Assembly (NCBI GenBank): GCA_964371145.1
Contig: CAYJKO010000009.1
Coordinates: 1-33,571, forward strand
DNA: 33,571 nucleotides
Direction: 5' to 3'
From: CAUTNA01 sp964371145
GTDB lineage: Bacteria; Pseudomonadota; Alphaproteobacteria; Rs-D84
Shown: piece after piece, positions 1 through 9,600 of the stretch
Layout: each line of letters opens with the position of its first letter
Numbering within the stretch: position 1 is the stretch's first letter
Notes under the pieces: model-generated
The model's input: only the letters and a program-made list of their open reading frames with translations
Database searches by the model: none
What the model was told of the DNA's origin: nothing
Made by a program: the position numbers and the translations under genes

Positions 1-61
1 TATTTAATCCGATATCAAATGTATTTGAACCGGTTATCAATATTATTAAACAATAATTTTA

Positions 62-994
62 TTAATTTTGAGCGCGAAAAATTCTGTCATTTATTGCCAA
101 TCCCAGGCCGATGTTTGGGATTGGTGCAATTGCAATTTTATTATATTTAATATTTTTATCTGCTGTTCTTAAATATGAAAATAAATTTGATGCGGCCATC
201 AATAAATCCCCAGATGGGCTTAAATTTAAATCGCAATCCATATTGCCAAAGCCGATATAAAATTCGTCTGGTTCGGGGTTTGTTATGTTTATACGTAATT
301 TCTTTGTCGGTGCGTAATGTTTTAACATTTGCCCCGGAGATTTCGGAGCAGTTGAATGATTGGCGCCGATAATAATTTTTTCATTTAAATATGATTCTAT
401 GTCTTCGACGGATATTCCACCTGCGCGTAATAAAACGATGTCTTTTGTTGTTAAATCTATGATTGTAGATTCAACGCCAATTGTGCAAGCCCCGCCATCT
501 AATATCATATCGACATTCGTTCCCAAACTTTCATAAACGTGCATTGCGGTTGTGGGGCTGATGGTGGTTGATAAATTTGCAGACGGTGCAACAATTGGAA
601 CATTTGCCGAACGAATTAAATCCAAAGCCACCGGATGATTTGGCATACGAACGGTTGTGGTATTTAATCCGGCACACGCTAAATCCAATTTCGGATTATT
701 TCGGTTTATAACAAAAGTAATCGCGCCCGGCCAAAAATGTTTTGCCAAAGCATAAAATCGATCGTCGGCAACCCCTATTTCTTTTACCATATTTATGTCC
801 GAAATATGGGAAATCAAAGGATTAAAGTTGGGGCGTCCTTTGACCGCGTATATTTTTGCAACGGCCGTCGCATCAAAAGCATTTGCACCCAATCCATAAA
901 CGGTTTCTGTTGGCATAGCAACCAATCCGCCGGATTTTATTATTTGTGCGGCGCGTTGAATGTTTTCAAAATTAGGTTCGTATATATTTTTCAT
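62..994 (-). CDS. sua5: L-threonylcarbamoyladenylate synthase (Sua5/YwlC, long form)
   Basis: It makes threonylcarbamoyl-AMP from threonine, bicarbonate and ATP, the first step of t6A37 formation on ANN-decoding tRNAs. The 310-residue protein has the YrdC/Sua5 catalytic domain in about residues 10-195: GGLVAMPTETVYGLG near the N-terminus, KGRPNFNPLI, then a VPIVAPSANLS segment. A shorter C-terminal Sua5 domain follows, with the linker signature SPGQMLKHYAP near residue 218. This is the Sua5-type two-domain length (about 310-350), not the short YrdC/TsaC type. The ATG at 992-994 lies only about 12 nt past the 3' end of the RNase P RNA on the same strand, with no clear Shine-Dalgarno and no terminator between, so co-transcription with rnpB is likely (inference). 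MtaB, encoded further on, acts on the t6A this pathway makes. Confidence 0.95.
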   Translation of the reverse strand: MKNIYEPNFENIQRAAQIIKSGGLVAMPTETVYGLGANAFDATAVAKIYAVKGRPNFNPLISHISDINMVKEIGVADDRFYALAKHFWPGAITFVINRNNPKLDLACAGLNTTTVRMPNHPVALDLIRSANVPIVAPSANLSTTISPTTAMHVYESLGTNVDMILDGGACTIGVESTIIDLTTKDIVLLRAGGISVEDIESYLNEKIIIGANHSTAPKSPGQMLKHYAPTKKLRINITNPEPDEFYIGFGNMDCDLNLSPSGDLLMAASNLFSYLRTADKNIKYNKIAIAPIPNIGLGLAINDRIFRAQN

Positions 995-1005
995 ATTTAT
1001 AAAAA

Positions 1006-1304
1006 GACAGATGAACGATAAGCCGGATTCTGTTCCCCATTGGGGTGGACATAATTAATCTGCGCAAAACATTACTGTAAAGCGTCAAGCCCTTTACCCG
1101 TTCTTCAAACGACTGGGATCGGTCATCAGAACTGTTTAAGGTTGCTGCACATAGAGATTGCCCGTTTCATCCGAACTTAATCGGCTCGTCTCTGTTGCTC
1201 TAATCGTCGGGTCGCCCCGCGCGGCCATTAACCGCTATGCTATCCCATGCAGTCCGGACTTTCCTCGTACACTTGTGGTGTCCGCTATGCCCTGTCCATC
1301 TGTC
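1006..1304 (-). ncRNA. rnpB: RNase P RNA (bacterial type A-like)
   Basis: This is the catalytic RNA that trims tRNA 5' leaders. Read on the minus strand, it contains the conserved GAGGAAAGTCCGGACTGC block (CR I) about 40 nt from the 5' end, a GCAACAGAGA block in the middle, and ACAGAATCCGGCTTATC (CR V) near the 3' end. The termini pair as helix P1: GACAGATGGAC (1304 to 1294) with GTTCATCTGTC (1016 to 1006), 11 bp including one G-U. Ends are set from P1, so a few nucleotides either way are possible. No stop-type hairpin follows; sua5 begins about 12 nt downstream. Confidence 0.95.
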
Positions 1305-1312
1305 AGTTTCGT

Positions 1313-1341
1313 ATTATAAAGCACTTTATACTTGCAGGCAA
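1313..1341 (-). promoter_or_regulatory. Promoter of rnpB
   Basis: On the minus strand TTGCCT (1341-1336) is followed after exactly 17 nt by a perfect TATAAT (1318-1313). The expected start point falls at about the 5' end of the RNase P RNA. The -35 overlaps the -35 of the divergent flavoprotein gene. Confidence 0.75.
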
Positions 1342-1360
1342 GAAAAGTTTTATCTATTAT
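1332..1360 (+). promoter_or_regulatory. Candidate promoter of the flavoprotein gene (near-leaderless)
   Basis: TTGCAG (1332-1337), a 17-nt spacer and TATTAT (1355-1360). The predicted start point is at or within a base or two of the ATG at 1367, so the mRNA would be leaderless or nearly so. The -35 matches only half of the consensus, so confidence is moderate. Confidence 0.5.
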
Positions 1361-1366
1361 ACAGAT

Positions 1367-2518
1367 ATGAAAAAATACAATACTATTATTATCGGTGCAG
1401 GCGCCGCCGGATTAAAAGCTGCCGCTGAAATTACTGCAAATGGAAAATCTTGTTTAATTTTGGATATGGGCAATGCGCCTGCTCGCAAAATAACGGTATC
1501 CGGTGGTGGTCGATGTAATTTTACCAATGCGGATGCTAATGTTTCCAGATATTTCGGTAAAAATCCGAAATTTGTAAAATCTGCTTTTGCCGCGGTAAAG
1601 CCCGAACATATATTACAATGGGCGCAAGGCCACGGATTAAATTGGATAGAAAAAACCGCAGGACAATATTTTTGTGCATCTGGCGCAAATGATATTGTGG
1701 ACGCGTTATTATCCGATTGCAAAGCCGCCGATATAAAAACAAATATTGTTGTGTCCGACGTACAAAAAATAAATGATAAATTCATCGTCAATAATTGTTG
1801 GGAATCGACAAATTTAATTGTGGCGACTGGTGGCGTATCTTATCCCAATCTTGGGGTGTCTGATATTGGTTACAAAATCGCAAAACAATTCGGGCATAAA
1901 ATTATACCAACGTCCCCTGGGTTGGTCGCATTAAAAACAGATTTGTTTCCAATCGATTTGGCGGGTGTATCTATGCCGGTTGAAATTACAATTGGTAAAA
2001 ATAAAATCGTGGACGCGATAATGTTTACTCATTTCGGTATCGGTGGTCCGGCCGTTTATCGTGCGTCTTTATATGATTTAAAAGAAAACGATTTATTTAT
2101 AAATTTTATGCCCAATACAGATATCAAAGAATGGTTAGAAACCGAAAAACGAACAAATGGCAAACAATCCGTTCATACAATTTTGTCGAAAAAATTACCG
2201 ACGAGATTTGCAAAATCACCGGTATTTTTGAATAAGAATATCGCAGACGTAAAAAAGGACGAATTATTGTGTATTGTTAATACGTTAAATAATTTTTGCA
2301 TTAAAAAGGACACTTTAAAAAGCCGGGGTTTTTTGACTGCAGAAGTAACCATTGGTGGCGTTGCGACAGATGATGTGTCGTCCAAATCATTTGAATCTGG
2401 GCTGTGCGGTGGCTTGTATTTTGTTGGAGAGGTTTTAGATGTTACAGGCGATCTGGGTGGATTTAATTTACATTGGGCGTTCGCCAGCGGAATAATAGCC
2501 GGTAAATCTGTTATTTAG
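1367..2518 (+). CDS. NAD(P)/FAD-dependent oxidoreductase, BaiN/HI0933 family
   Basis: A flavoprotein of the HI0933-like family; the physiological substrate of most members is unknown. The 383-residue product starts MKKYNTIIIGAGAAGL, a Rossmann dinucleotide-binding motif (GAGAAG, residues about 10-15). The family signature SGGGRCNFTN follows near residue 46, a second flavin segment VATGGVSYP near residue 150, and the C-terminal GGFNLHWAFASG with a preceding VGEVLDVTGD. The open frame extends upstream to 1247, but that part runs through the rnpB gene and the promoter, so I take the ATG at 1367, right before the Rossmann strand. It ends in TAG and overlaps the convergent gene by 8 nt. Family is sure; biochemical role is not. 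Confidence 0.9.
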   Translation: MKKYNTIIIGAGAAGLKAAAEITANGKSCLILDMGNAPARKITVSGGGRCNFTNADANVSRYFGKNPKFVKSAFAAVKPEHILQWAQGHGLNWIEKTAGQYFCASGANDIVDALLSDCKAADIKTNIVVSDVQKINDKFIVNNCWESTNLIVATGGVSYPNLGVSDIGYKIAKQFGHKIIPTSPGLVALKTDLFPIDLAGVSMPVEITIGKNKIVDAIMFTHFGIGGPAVYRASLYDLKENDLFINFMPNTDIKEWLETEKRTNGKQSVHTILSKKLPTRFAKSPVFLNKNIADVKKDELLCIVNTLNNFCIKKDTLKSRGFLTAEVTIGGVATDDVSSKSFESGLCGGLYFVGEVLDVTGDLGGFNLHWAFASGIIAGKSVI

Positions 2519-2960
2519 TCGGCGGGAGGGATGAATGTTGTATAAATATTTTTAATTCATCCATTATTTTTTTATAGCCAAATGTATAAAACGCTTTTGT
2601 TGTTTTATTATTGTATTCTATAAAATTATATGTACCGTTTGCATATGCGGTATTACCATCTATTATAATTTGATTATTTTCAAAAACGATTTTTTTCCAT
2701 GGGCGCAGAGCAAATCCATTATCTTCATCCACGCATCCGCCGATAAAATAAGACAAAATTTCTTCTGGGATAAAACGAAATGGTTTGTTGATTGCCAAAG
2801 TTGGTTTAAACATCACATTGTTTTCAAAATCATATAGCGGCATTATATGTTTTATTGCCGATGTAAATTCATTTTGGCCAATTTTATAATCTGCCCCAAC
2901 CCGGACAATTGCGTCTGCCCATTTTTCTTGTGCTAATAAAATGTCTTTTTTTGTAATCAT
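2511..2960 (-). CDS. NTF2-like (SnoaL-type fold) protein of unknown function
   Basis: This 149-residue protein (MITKKDILLAQEKWADAIV) has features I associate with a small bacterial NTF2-like family: FKPTLA near residue 50, a SYFIGG/EDNGFALRPW segment in the middle, and a TFGYKK...HSSLPP C-terminus. Members are predicted cone-shaped alpha+beta proteins with no settled activity; some carry an unsupported cyclohydrolase name. An upstream GTG at 2990 would add 10 residues, but it lies inside the terminator hairpin of the preceding gene, so I prefer the ATG at 2958-2960. No clear ribosome binding site is seen. It overlaps the flavoprotein gene end to end by 8 nt. A soluble protein is expected: no signal peptide or membrane segment. 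Confidence 0.7.
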   Translation of the reverse strand: MITKKDILLAQEKWADAIVRVGADYKIGQNEFTSAIKHIMPLYDFENNVMFKPTLAINKPFRFIPEEILSYFIGGCVDEDNGFALRPWKKIVFENNQIIIDGNTAYANGTYNFIEYNNKTTKAFYTFGYKKIMDELKIFIQHSSLPPTK

Positions 2961-2972
2961 CGCTTTTATAAA

Positions 2973-2994
2973 AAAGTGGCGCAATGCCACTTTT
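2973..2994 (-). terminator. Terminator after the Gre-type gene
   Basis: AAAAGTGGC, a 5-nt loop and GCCACTTTT, followed on the minus strand by further T residues. It lies between the Gre-type stop codon and the NTF2-like start, leaving only about 13 nt before that ATG. Confidence 0.8.
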
Positions 2995-2996
2995 AC

Positions 2997-3464
2997 TTAT
3001 TTGGTTTTTTGCATTTTTTTAATTTTCAAGATTTTATAAGTGTTTGTAGCTGTCGGTGTTTTGATAGTTATAATATCACCTTTTTGACGACCAATTAATG
3101 GGGCAATCGCCGGTGAATTATAATTGAACACGTTTTGTGAATAATTTTGACCACCCAATGGACAAATAGTGATATTTTTTACAACAGTTTCTTTTGTTTT
3201 TAAATTTGTTTCAGAAACTTCGACAATTGTGTTAATAGCAACGTTTGATAAATCAACTGTTCTGATATTGTATGGAACAAAAGATGAAAAACGCATAGCA
3301 TTGTCATTATAACGTTTTTGTTTGAATTCTCTTTGGCTTTTAATTTCTTCGGCACCATCAAATTGTTTAGCAGCCAGCATCATTTTATTTAATTCAACTT
3401 TTTCTGCTTTTAAATCTTTTTCTGCACGTTCATAAAATTCTTTTGTTACATAAATTATTCGCAT
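2997..3464 (-). CDS. GreA/GreB-type transcript cleavage factor (divergent)
   Basis: Gre factors enter the RNA polymerase secondary channel and stimulate cleavage of backtracked RNA. The 156-residue length matches GreA (about 158). Residues about 1-70 form a charged, helix-rich N-terminus as in the Gre coiled coil. Residues about 85-152 resemble the FKBP-like C-terminal domain: an ICPLGGQNYSQ strand, SPAIAPLIGRQKGD (compare SPLGRALLGKKVGD in GreA) and a final YKILKIKK strand. The usual tip motif GDLSENAEY is absent; QFDGAEEIKSQREF sits about there and may supply acidic residues. The frame is open to 3548, but the ATG at 3464 has an AAGG ribosome binding site 8 nt upstream and fits the family N-terminus. 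It could be a Gfh-like regulator instead of a true cleavage factor. Confidence 0.75.
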   Translation of the reverse strand: MRIIYVTKEFYERAEKDLKAEKVELNKMMLAAKQFDGAEEIKSQREFKQKRYNDNAMRFSSFVPYNIRTVDLSNVAINTIVEVSETNLKTKETVVKNITICPLGGQNYSQNVFNYNSPAIAPLIGRQKGDIITIKTPTATNTYKILKIKKMQKTK

Positions 3465-3567
3465 TTGTATAGCCTTTTCTTTATTATTTAAACTTGCGCG
3501 TTCTTTGACGCAGAATTTAATCTTATTATATAAATTTGACAAAATCAAGTATTTAGAAACAAAAAAA

Positions 3568-3615
3568 TATGTCAGCGATATATTATTGACATAACAGATG
3601 TTTTTTTATTATTAT
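3568..3615 (+). promoter_or_regulatory. Promoter and candidate operator of the autotransporter gene
   Basis: A consensus TTGACA (3586-3591) is followed after 18 nt by TATTAT (3610-3615); an overlapping TATTAT at 15 nt also exists. A perfect inverted repeat TATGTCA (3568-3574) and TGACATA (3587-3593) overlaps the -35, as a dimeric regulator's operator would. The site is inferred; no regulator gene is nearby. Confidence 0.6.
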
Positions 3616-3628
3616 GAAAAATATATCC

Positions 3629-3635
3629 AGGGGAG
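3629..3635 (+). promoter_or_regulatory. Strong ribosome binding site of the autotransporter gene
   Basis: AGGGGAG ends 3 nt before the ATG at 3639. It is the most purine-rich Shine-Dalgarno site near any start in the window and fixes the start codon just before the signal peptide. Confidence 0.7.
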
Positions 3636-3638
3636 TTT

Positions 3639-6600
3639 ATGAAAAATACGTTGTTATTATCTGTTTTTGTATGCTTTTTTTGCTCTGCTTTTGAAACAGA
3701 CGCTGCCGTTTTTGCAGATTTAAACGCCGCTGTTTCTTCTGCGCAAACGGATAAAACATATACTTTAACGGCGGACGAAACAATAAATGCTGCCTTGGGG
3801 GATTTGGGTGGAAAAACTCTTTCTATTATTGGAAACAAGCCGACAGACAGTGATACGGGATTTGAAATCAACGGTAATTCATTGTCTGGGATTTTTATAG
3901 CCAACGGCGAAACGATAAACATTACAAATGTATCCAATGTTACAGATTTTTTCACAACAGGCACAGGTGGATTTTTGGCTAATGACGGCACGGTTAATAT
4001 TACGAATTCTGTTTTTACAAATAACAGATCCCTCAGTGCGGGTGGGGTTTTAAGAAATATGGTTATAAACACATCAACCGGTTATAATTTGGACGCTGTT
4101 ATAAATGTTACGGATTCTGTATTTTCGAATAATGTTGGGGGATCATTTGGTTCTGCCATACTTTCAAATGCAGGGACAGCAAATTTTACAAATATAACCG
4201 CAACAGAAAATACTAATGGTGCGATTGGAAATGTTGGCGAATTAAATATCACGGGCGGAACATTTTCTAATAATTCTGGCGCGTCGGCGGGAGGCTCCGG
4301 CGACGCTAATGCTTCGGGCGGAGTAATAAGAAATCATACAACAGGTATTTTAAATATCAATACAACAGACGACACACAATCTACATTATTTTCAAACAAT
4401 TCCGCAGCAGATGGTGGCGCGATTTTTAACAAAAGCGTGGGGTCAACCGCAGATATTAGAAACGCAAACTTTCAATATAACAAAGCAACAAATGCAGGCG
4501 GCGCGGTTTACAATACTGAAAACGGAACTATTTCTAATTTAACCGGCTCTTTCACTGCCAATCGTGTAACGGGATTTGTATCCGACATTTTTGGCGGAGC
4601 GATTTATAACAATTACGCGAAAATTATTAATATCGAGGCCGATTTTACAAATAATTACCTGACTACTAATAAAACAGCGTTTGGTGGTGCGATTTATAAC
4701 GGGGGTGACGCCGAAATAGAAAAAATAACGGGTGATTTTACAGGAAATTATATCAGTAACTATAATATACTTACAGGTGGCAGTGCAATTTACAATGAAA
4801 ATTCAACCATCGGAACGATAAAAGGAAGCTTTACCAATAATTATTCAAAATCTGGAAATACAAATGTATCTGGCGGCGCCATATTTAATACGAATTTCGC
4901 AACAATCGATAATATAGAAAGCGATTTCACAGGCAATTACGCCAGCACACCAAGTGGAACAGTCAAAGGTGGCGCAATTTACAATGAATTCGGTTCCGAA
5001 ATAAAAAATATTTCAGGTGATTTTTTAGATAATTATTCAGAAACAACGTCCGGTGTTGCATCGGGTGGTGCGATTTATACAGACGGTGTTATAAGCATCA
5101 GCGCAACAGATAAAGATATGTATTTTTCTGGGAATTATACGAATTCTGCGGGTGTAATCTCACAGAACGCCGTATATATCGGCACAAGCGGATTTTTGAC
5201 TATAAAATCTGAAAATGGATATGACGTAATATTCAATGATGCAATTGAATATGCGGGTGGCGCGTCAACCAACACATCTTTTTCTTCCGCCAACGGTGCA
5301 AACGGAAGACTGGTTGTGAATAACGATTTTAACAATATCAATTTGAACGTTTTGTCGGGAACTTTGGTTGTGGGTGAAGAAAACATCTATACAGCCACCG
5401 ATTACACAGGCGATGGAGCCAGAGATATTGATATCGCAACATTAAATCCATTTACAACCGCCGTGATTACTATGTACGACCAAACAGCTTTGGATATGTC
5501 TAACGACGTGATTCAAACAACAGATGTTTCTTCATTGGTTTTGAACGGCGGTATTAATTATTCCATTGACGTCGATCTTGTGGGCGGTGTTGCAGACAAA
5601 TTAAATGCAACAACATTTAATGCAAATGGGCAAATTATAAATTTAAATGAAATTAATATCACATCGAACAAAGACGGGGAAACAGAAGTTTTATTGTCTG
5701 ATGTTTCATCTGTTCAACAAGCAATACGATTAGATGCAAATGAAACCATCACATCCGGATACGATGCAATATCTTATGATTTTGATAATACAAATGGGAA
5801 ACAAGGTATTTTGACCATATTGGGCGGTTCTGTTGCAAATTTGGCGGATATGGTTCAATTGGATTCTAATGATAAATTGTATACATTATCTGCATTAGAA
5901 ACGGTGGATGACAATCTGGGCAATTTACAAGGCGATATATTAAATGTTGCAGGCGATAATTTTGCCATAGATGGGGATGGTTTTAATGGTATTAATGTTG
6001 CAGATACCCAAGAATATAATTTATTAAATGTGTCCGAATATTATGGATTTACAGATTACGCTGTTGAAAATGATGGCGATGTTTCAATAACTGCAAATAC
6101 AACAAATACTACTTTTGGGACAGATTCTGAAATATATAATACAGGCGACATAGATTTAATAACGTCTGGGGCTTATAAAATCATCTTTGAAGAATCTATT
6201 TCAGGCGACCCATTAAATGTTGGAAATATTTATATTAATGGGAATGTGGAATTTAATGATATTGTATCAAACAATAATATTATTTTAAACGATGGTGTTT
6301 TAAATTTTGCGGCGACCTCTGCCCTGTCTGGCAATTCTATATTGACTTTGAATGGCGGGTATTTAGATTTAAGAGGCAACGGCACAAATACAACCGCCTT
6401 GGGAAATGATTTATTGATAAATTCAGACATTTCTTATGGAATGGATATCGATTTAACAGATAATACCGCAGATAAAATATCTGTGGCAAATGTAAATTCG
6501 GCCAGCATTGGTAAATTATTAATCCAAGATTTAAATATAGAATATTCTTTGCCAAGCTCTGTGCCTTTTACTATTAATATCGCAGACGACATCATTAAAG

Positions 6601-9600
6601 AATACATTGATTTATCCACGACCGTATCTGTTTTGGTTAATGGTTCTATTGCAACAGATTCTGGTAATTATTTATTAGATTACAGCGAATTATCCGGTGA
6701 TATTAATTTTGCTTATTTATCCATAAATGACGCGGTAAAATCGGCGTCTTCGGATAAAACATACACCATGGGGATGGATGAAACAGCAACAGGTAATTTA
6801 TTGGCTATGGGGGGTGATGTATTCAATATTAATGGTGGCGGGAATTCTATATTGGGGGACGGATTTAATGGGATGTCCGTGGGTGCGACACAAACTTTGA
6901 ATATAGAAGACGTGTTATCAATAGACGGTTTTACAACTGGATTTATAACGGACAATTTGGGAACAATTAATATAACTGCAAATACAATTGACGCAGATAT
7001 AAATGGAAACATTGTAAATAACGCATCATTGAATTTAATGGCGAATAATTCAAACAATATTACTATGGATTCTGTGTCCGGCAACGGAGATTTGTTTGCG
7101 TCTGGCGATGGTTCAATCGAATTCACAGGAACTGTGGTGGCGGACAATATAACCGCAACAGCCACAAACATTGAATTTGATGAAAATGTATCTGTTGCAA
7201 ATACTTTGTCTGTCGATACAGGCGACGTTATCTTTGCAAAAGATGTATCCGCAAATGATTTAATTATCAACACTGGCACATCATCTGCAACATTTGACGG
7301 CAACGTTACCACAAACATTTTTATTGCTTCCGAAGACATTGCATTAGATGGTATTTTGGACGCAAATAATATAAATATATCAAATTCTGCGATATCATTG
7401 GGGACAAATGGATTCATTGCACCGAATTCAAATTTAACATTAAACAATGCGACTTTGAATTTTAATAATTCTGTAATTAATACCACAGATTTTCAGGATG
7501 TGAATTTATCCGGCACAAATTTTTATTCTTTGGACGTGTCTTTATCCGGCACCCCATCTGCTGACATTATAAATGCGGATAACATAACCGGGACCGGAAA
7601 AATAGAATTGGGCAATATAAACATATTGACGGACGCGACCTTGATGCCAATTACTACGTTAAAAATAGCCAGTGCCAATTTCGCCGATAAAATAGACATT
7701 TCAAATGCGAATTTAATTGCACCAATTGGATCGCTGGAAAATTATTTGGGTTATTTATTGTCTTATGATAATGCGGGAAATTTGGGGTTGTCTTATGATG
7801 ATTTAAATACGGCTATTTCTTCTGCCGTTGCTCAAAAAACATATAATGCAAATGCGACCGTTGGTATAACAAATGATTTAATTATGGGTGGGGATGTTTT
7901 AACCATCAATGCAAACGGGGCAGATATAACACGCGATGGCACGAATATAATTGAAATTGCAAACGCCGGTCAAATTTTGAATATTAATAACGCAAATGAA
8001 TTTAACCCATTTATTACAAGTATCGGAACTGTTGAGTTTACAGATACAGCCGAAATAAATGGGGCAATTGTAAATAACGGTGTTTTAAACCTGACCGCAA
8101 CCACAACATCGACCACACAAATATATGGCGCTATATCCGGCACGGGAAACATTGATTTAACGGGTTCGGGCGGATATGTATTTAATTCGACCGTATCTGG
8201 CACGACATTGGATTCTAATTCGGGCGGTGCGGTTTTCAAAGATTCTGTTGATTTAACTGTATTTAACTCGGTTGCCAACTTGTCTGTGTTCGAATCCGAT
8301 TTAACCGCGGATATGTTATTTCTTTTGTCTTCTTCCACCGTCACGTTGGAATCTGGTTTTACGGGCGATATCATTTTTGACAGTGGCACATTAAACGCAG
8401 ACCAAGCAATCATATCTGAGACTTCAAAATTAATAACATATCCAAGTGGTGGCACATTAAATTTGGCAGGCGGCAATATATCAGACATTAAATTTGACAC
8501 AATAGATTTAAATGCTGATTTAAATCTGGATATAGATATCTCTTTATCTGGCACGCCATCTGCGGATAAAATAACCGCTACGAATGTTGCAGGAACCGGC
8601 ACAATATATTTAAAAAACATAGACATTATAACCGATGCTTCTATGATGCCTTTGAACAATATTATGATATCTGATGATGTATTGGGTGCAAAAATAGACA
8701 TATCTGGCGCTACATTAAATAATGCGGGTTCGTCAGTTGAAAATTATGCAGGTTATTTAATATATTATAATAACGCCGGTAAACTTGGGTTATATTATGA
8801 CGATTTAGACGCAGCCGTATCATCGATAGTTGCACAAAAAACATATAATTTTGTAACTGCATCAAACATAACATCCGATTTAACAATGGGTGGCGGAACG
8901 TTAACTATTAATGCAATCGGACTTGCGATGGGTGGGGATTATGACATTACTATATCGGACTCAACCCAAGTTTTAAATATAAACAATGTGTCATCTGTAG
9001 AGGCAAACTTTATCAACAATGGAACATTGAACATAGTAAACAATTTTATGAACAGTGTCTTTTCTGGTGATTTCAGTGGCACAGGTGATATAGATATAAA
9101 TTCAGGAAATAAAAACATTACATTCGATGGCACCATTAATCAAACAGGCGGAGATTTTGAAATAGACGGAAATGCTATATTTAATAATTCTGTATATGTG
9201 AACAATATGATTATTAATTCCGGCAACATAGAATTCAATGCAGCAACATCTGGCAATATAACTGTGGGTGGCGGTCATGCTTATTTTGGAAACAATTTCG
9301 ACAATGGGACAATAACATTGGGCGCGGGCAATTTAATGTTTGAACCTTCTTTTGTAATCGGTGCGAATGCGGATTTAAATACGACTGGTGACGGTAATAT
9401 AGATTTATCAAATGGCGCGTACCAAGATTTAAATTTTCAAAACATAAATCTGGCCGGCAATACAAATATCCAAATAGATTTAAATTTGGGTACAAATCAA
9501 TCTGATAAAATCGGCACGAACAATGTATCCGGTTCTGGAAAACTTACCATCAATGAATTAAATATTTATGCGGACGCGTCATCTATTACTGATGCCGGCA

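Noticed and set aside
1247..1366. Upstream extension of the flavoprotein frame by 40 codons
   Set aside because: It would run across the 5' end of rnpB and both promoters; the ATG at 1367 begins just before the Rossmann strand.
2961..2990. GTG start at 2990 for the NTF2-like protein
   Set aside because: The GTG is inside the terminator stem of the upstream gene and the added residues have no family match.
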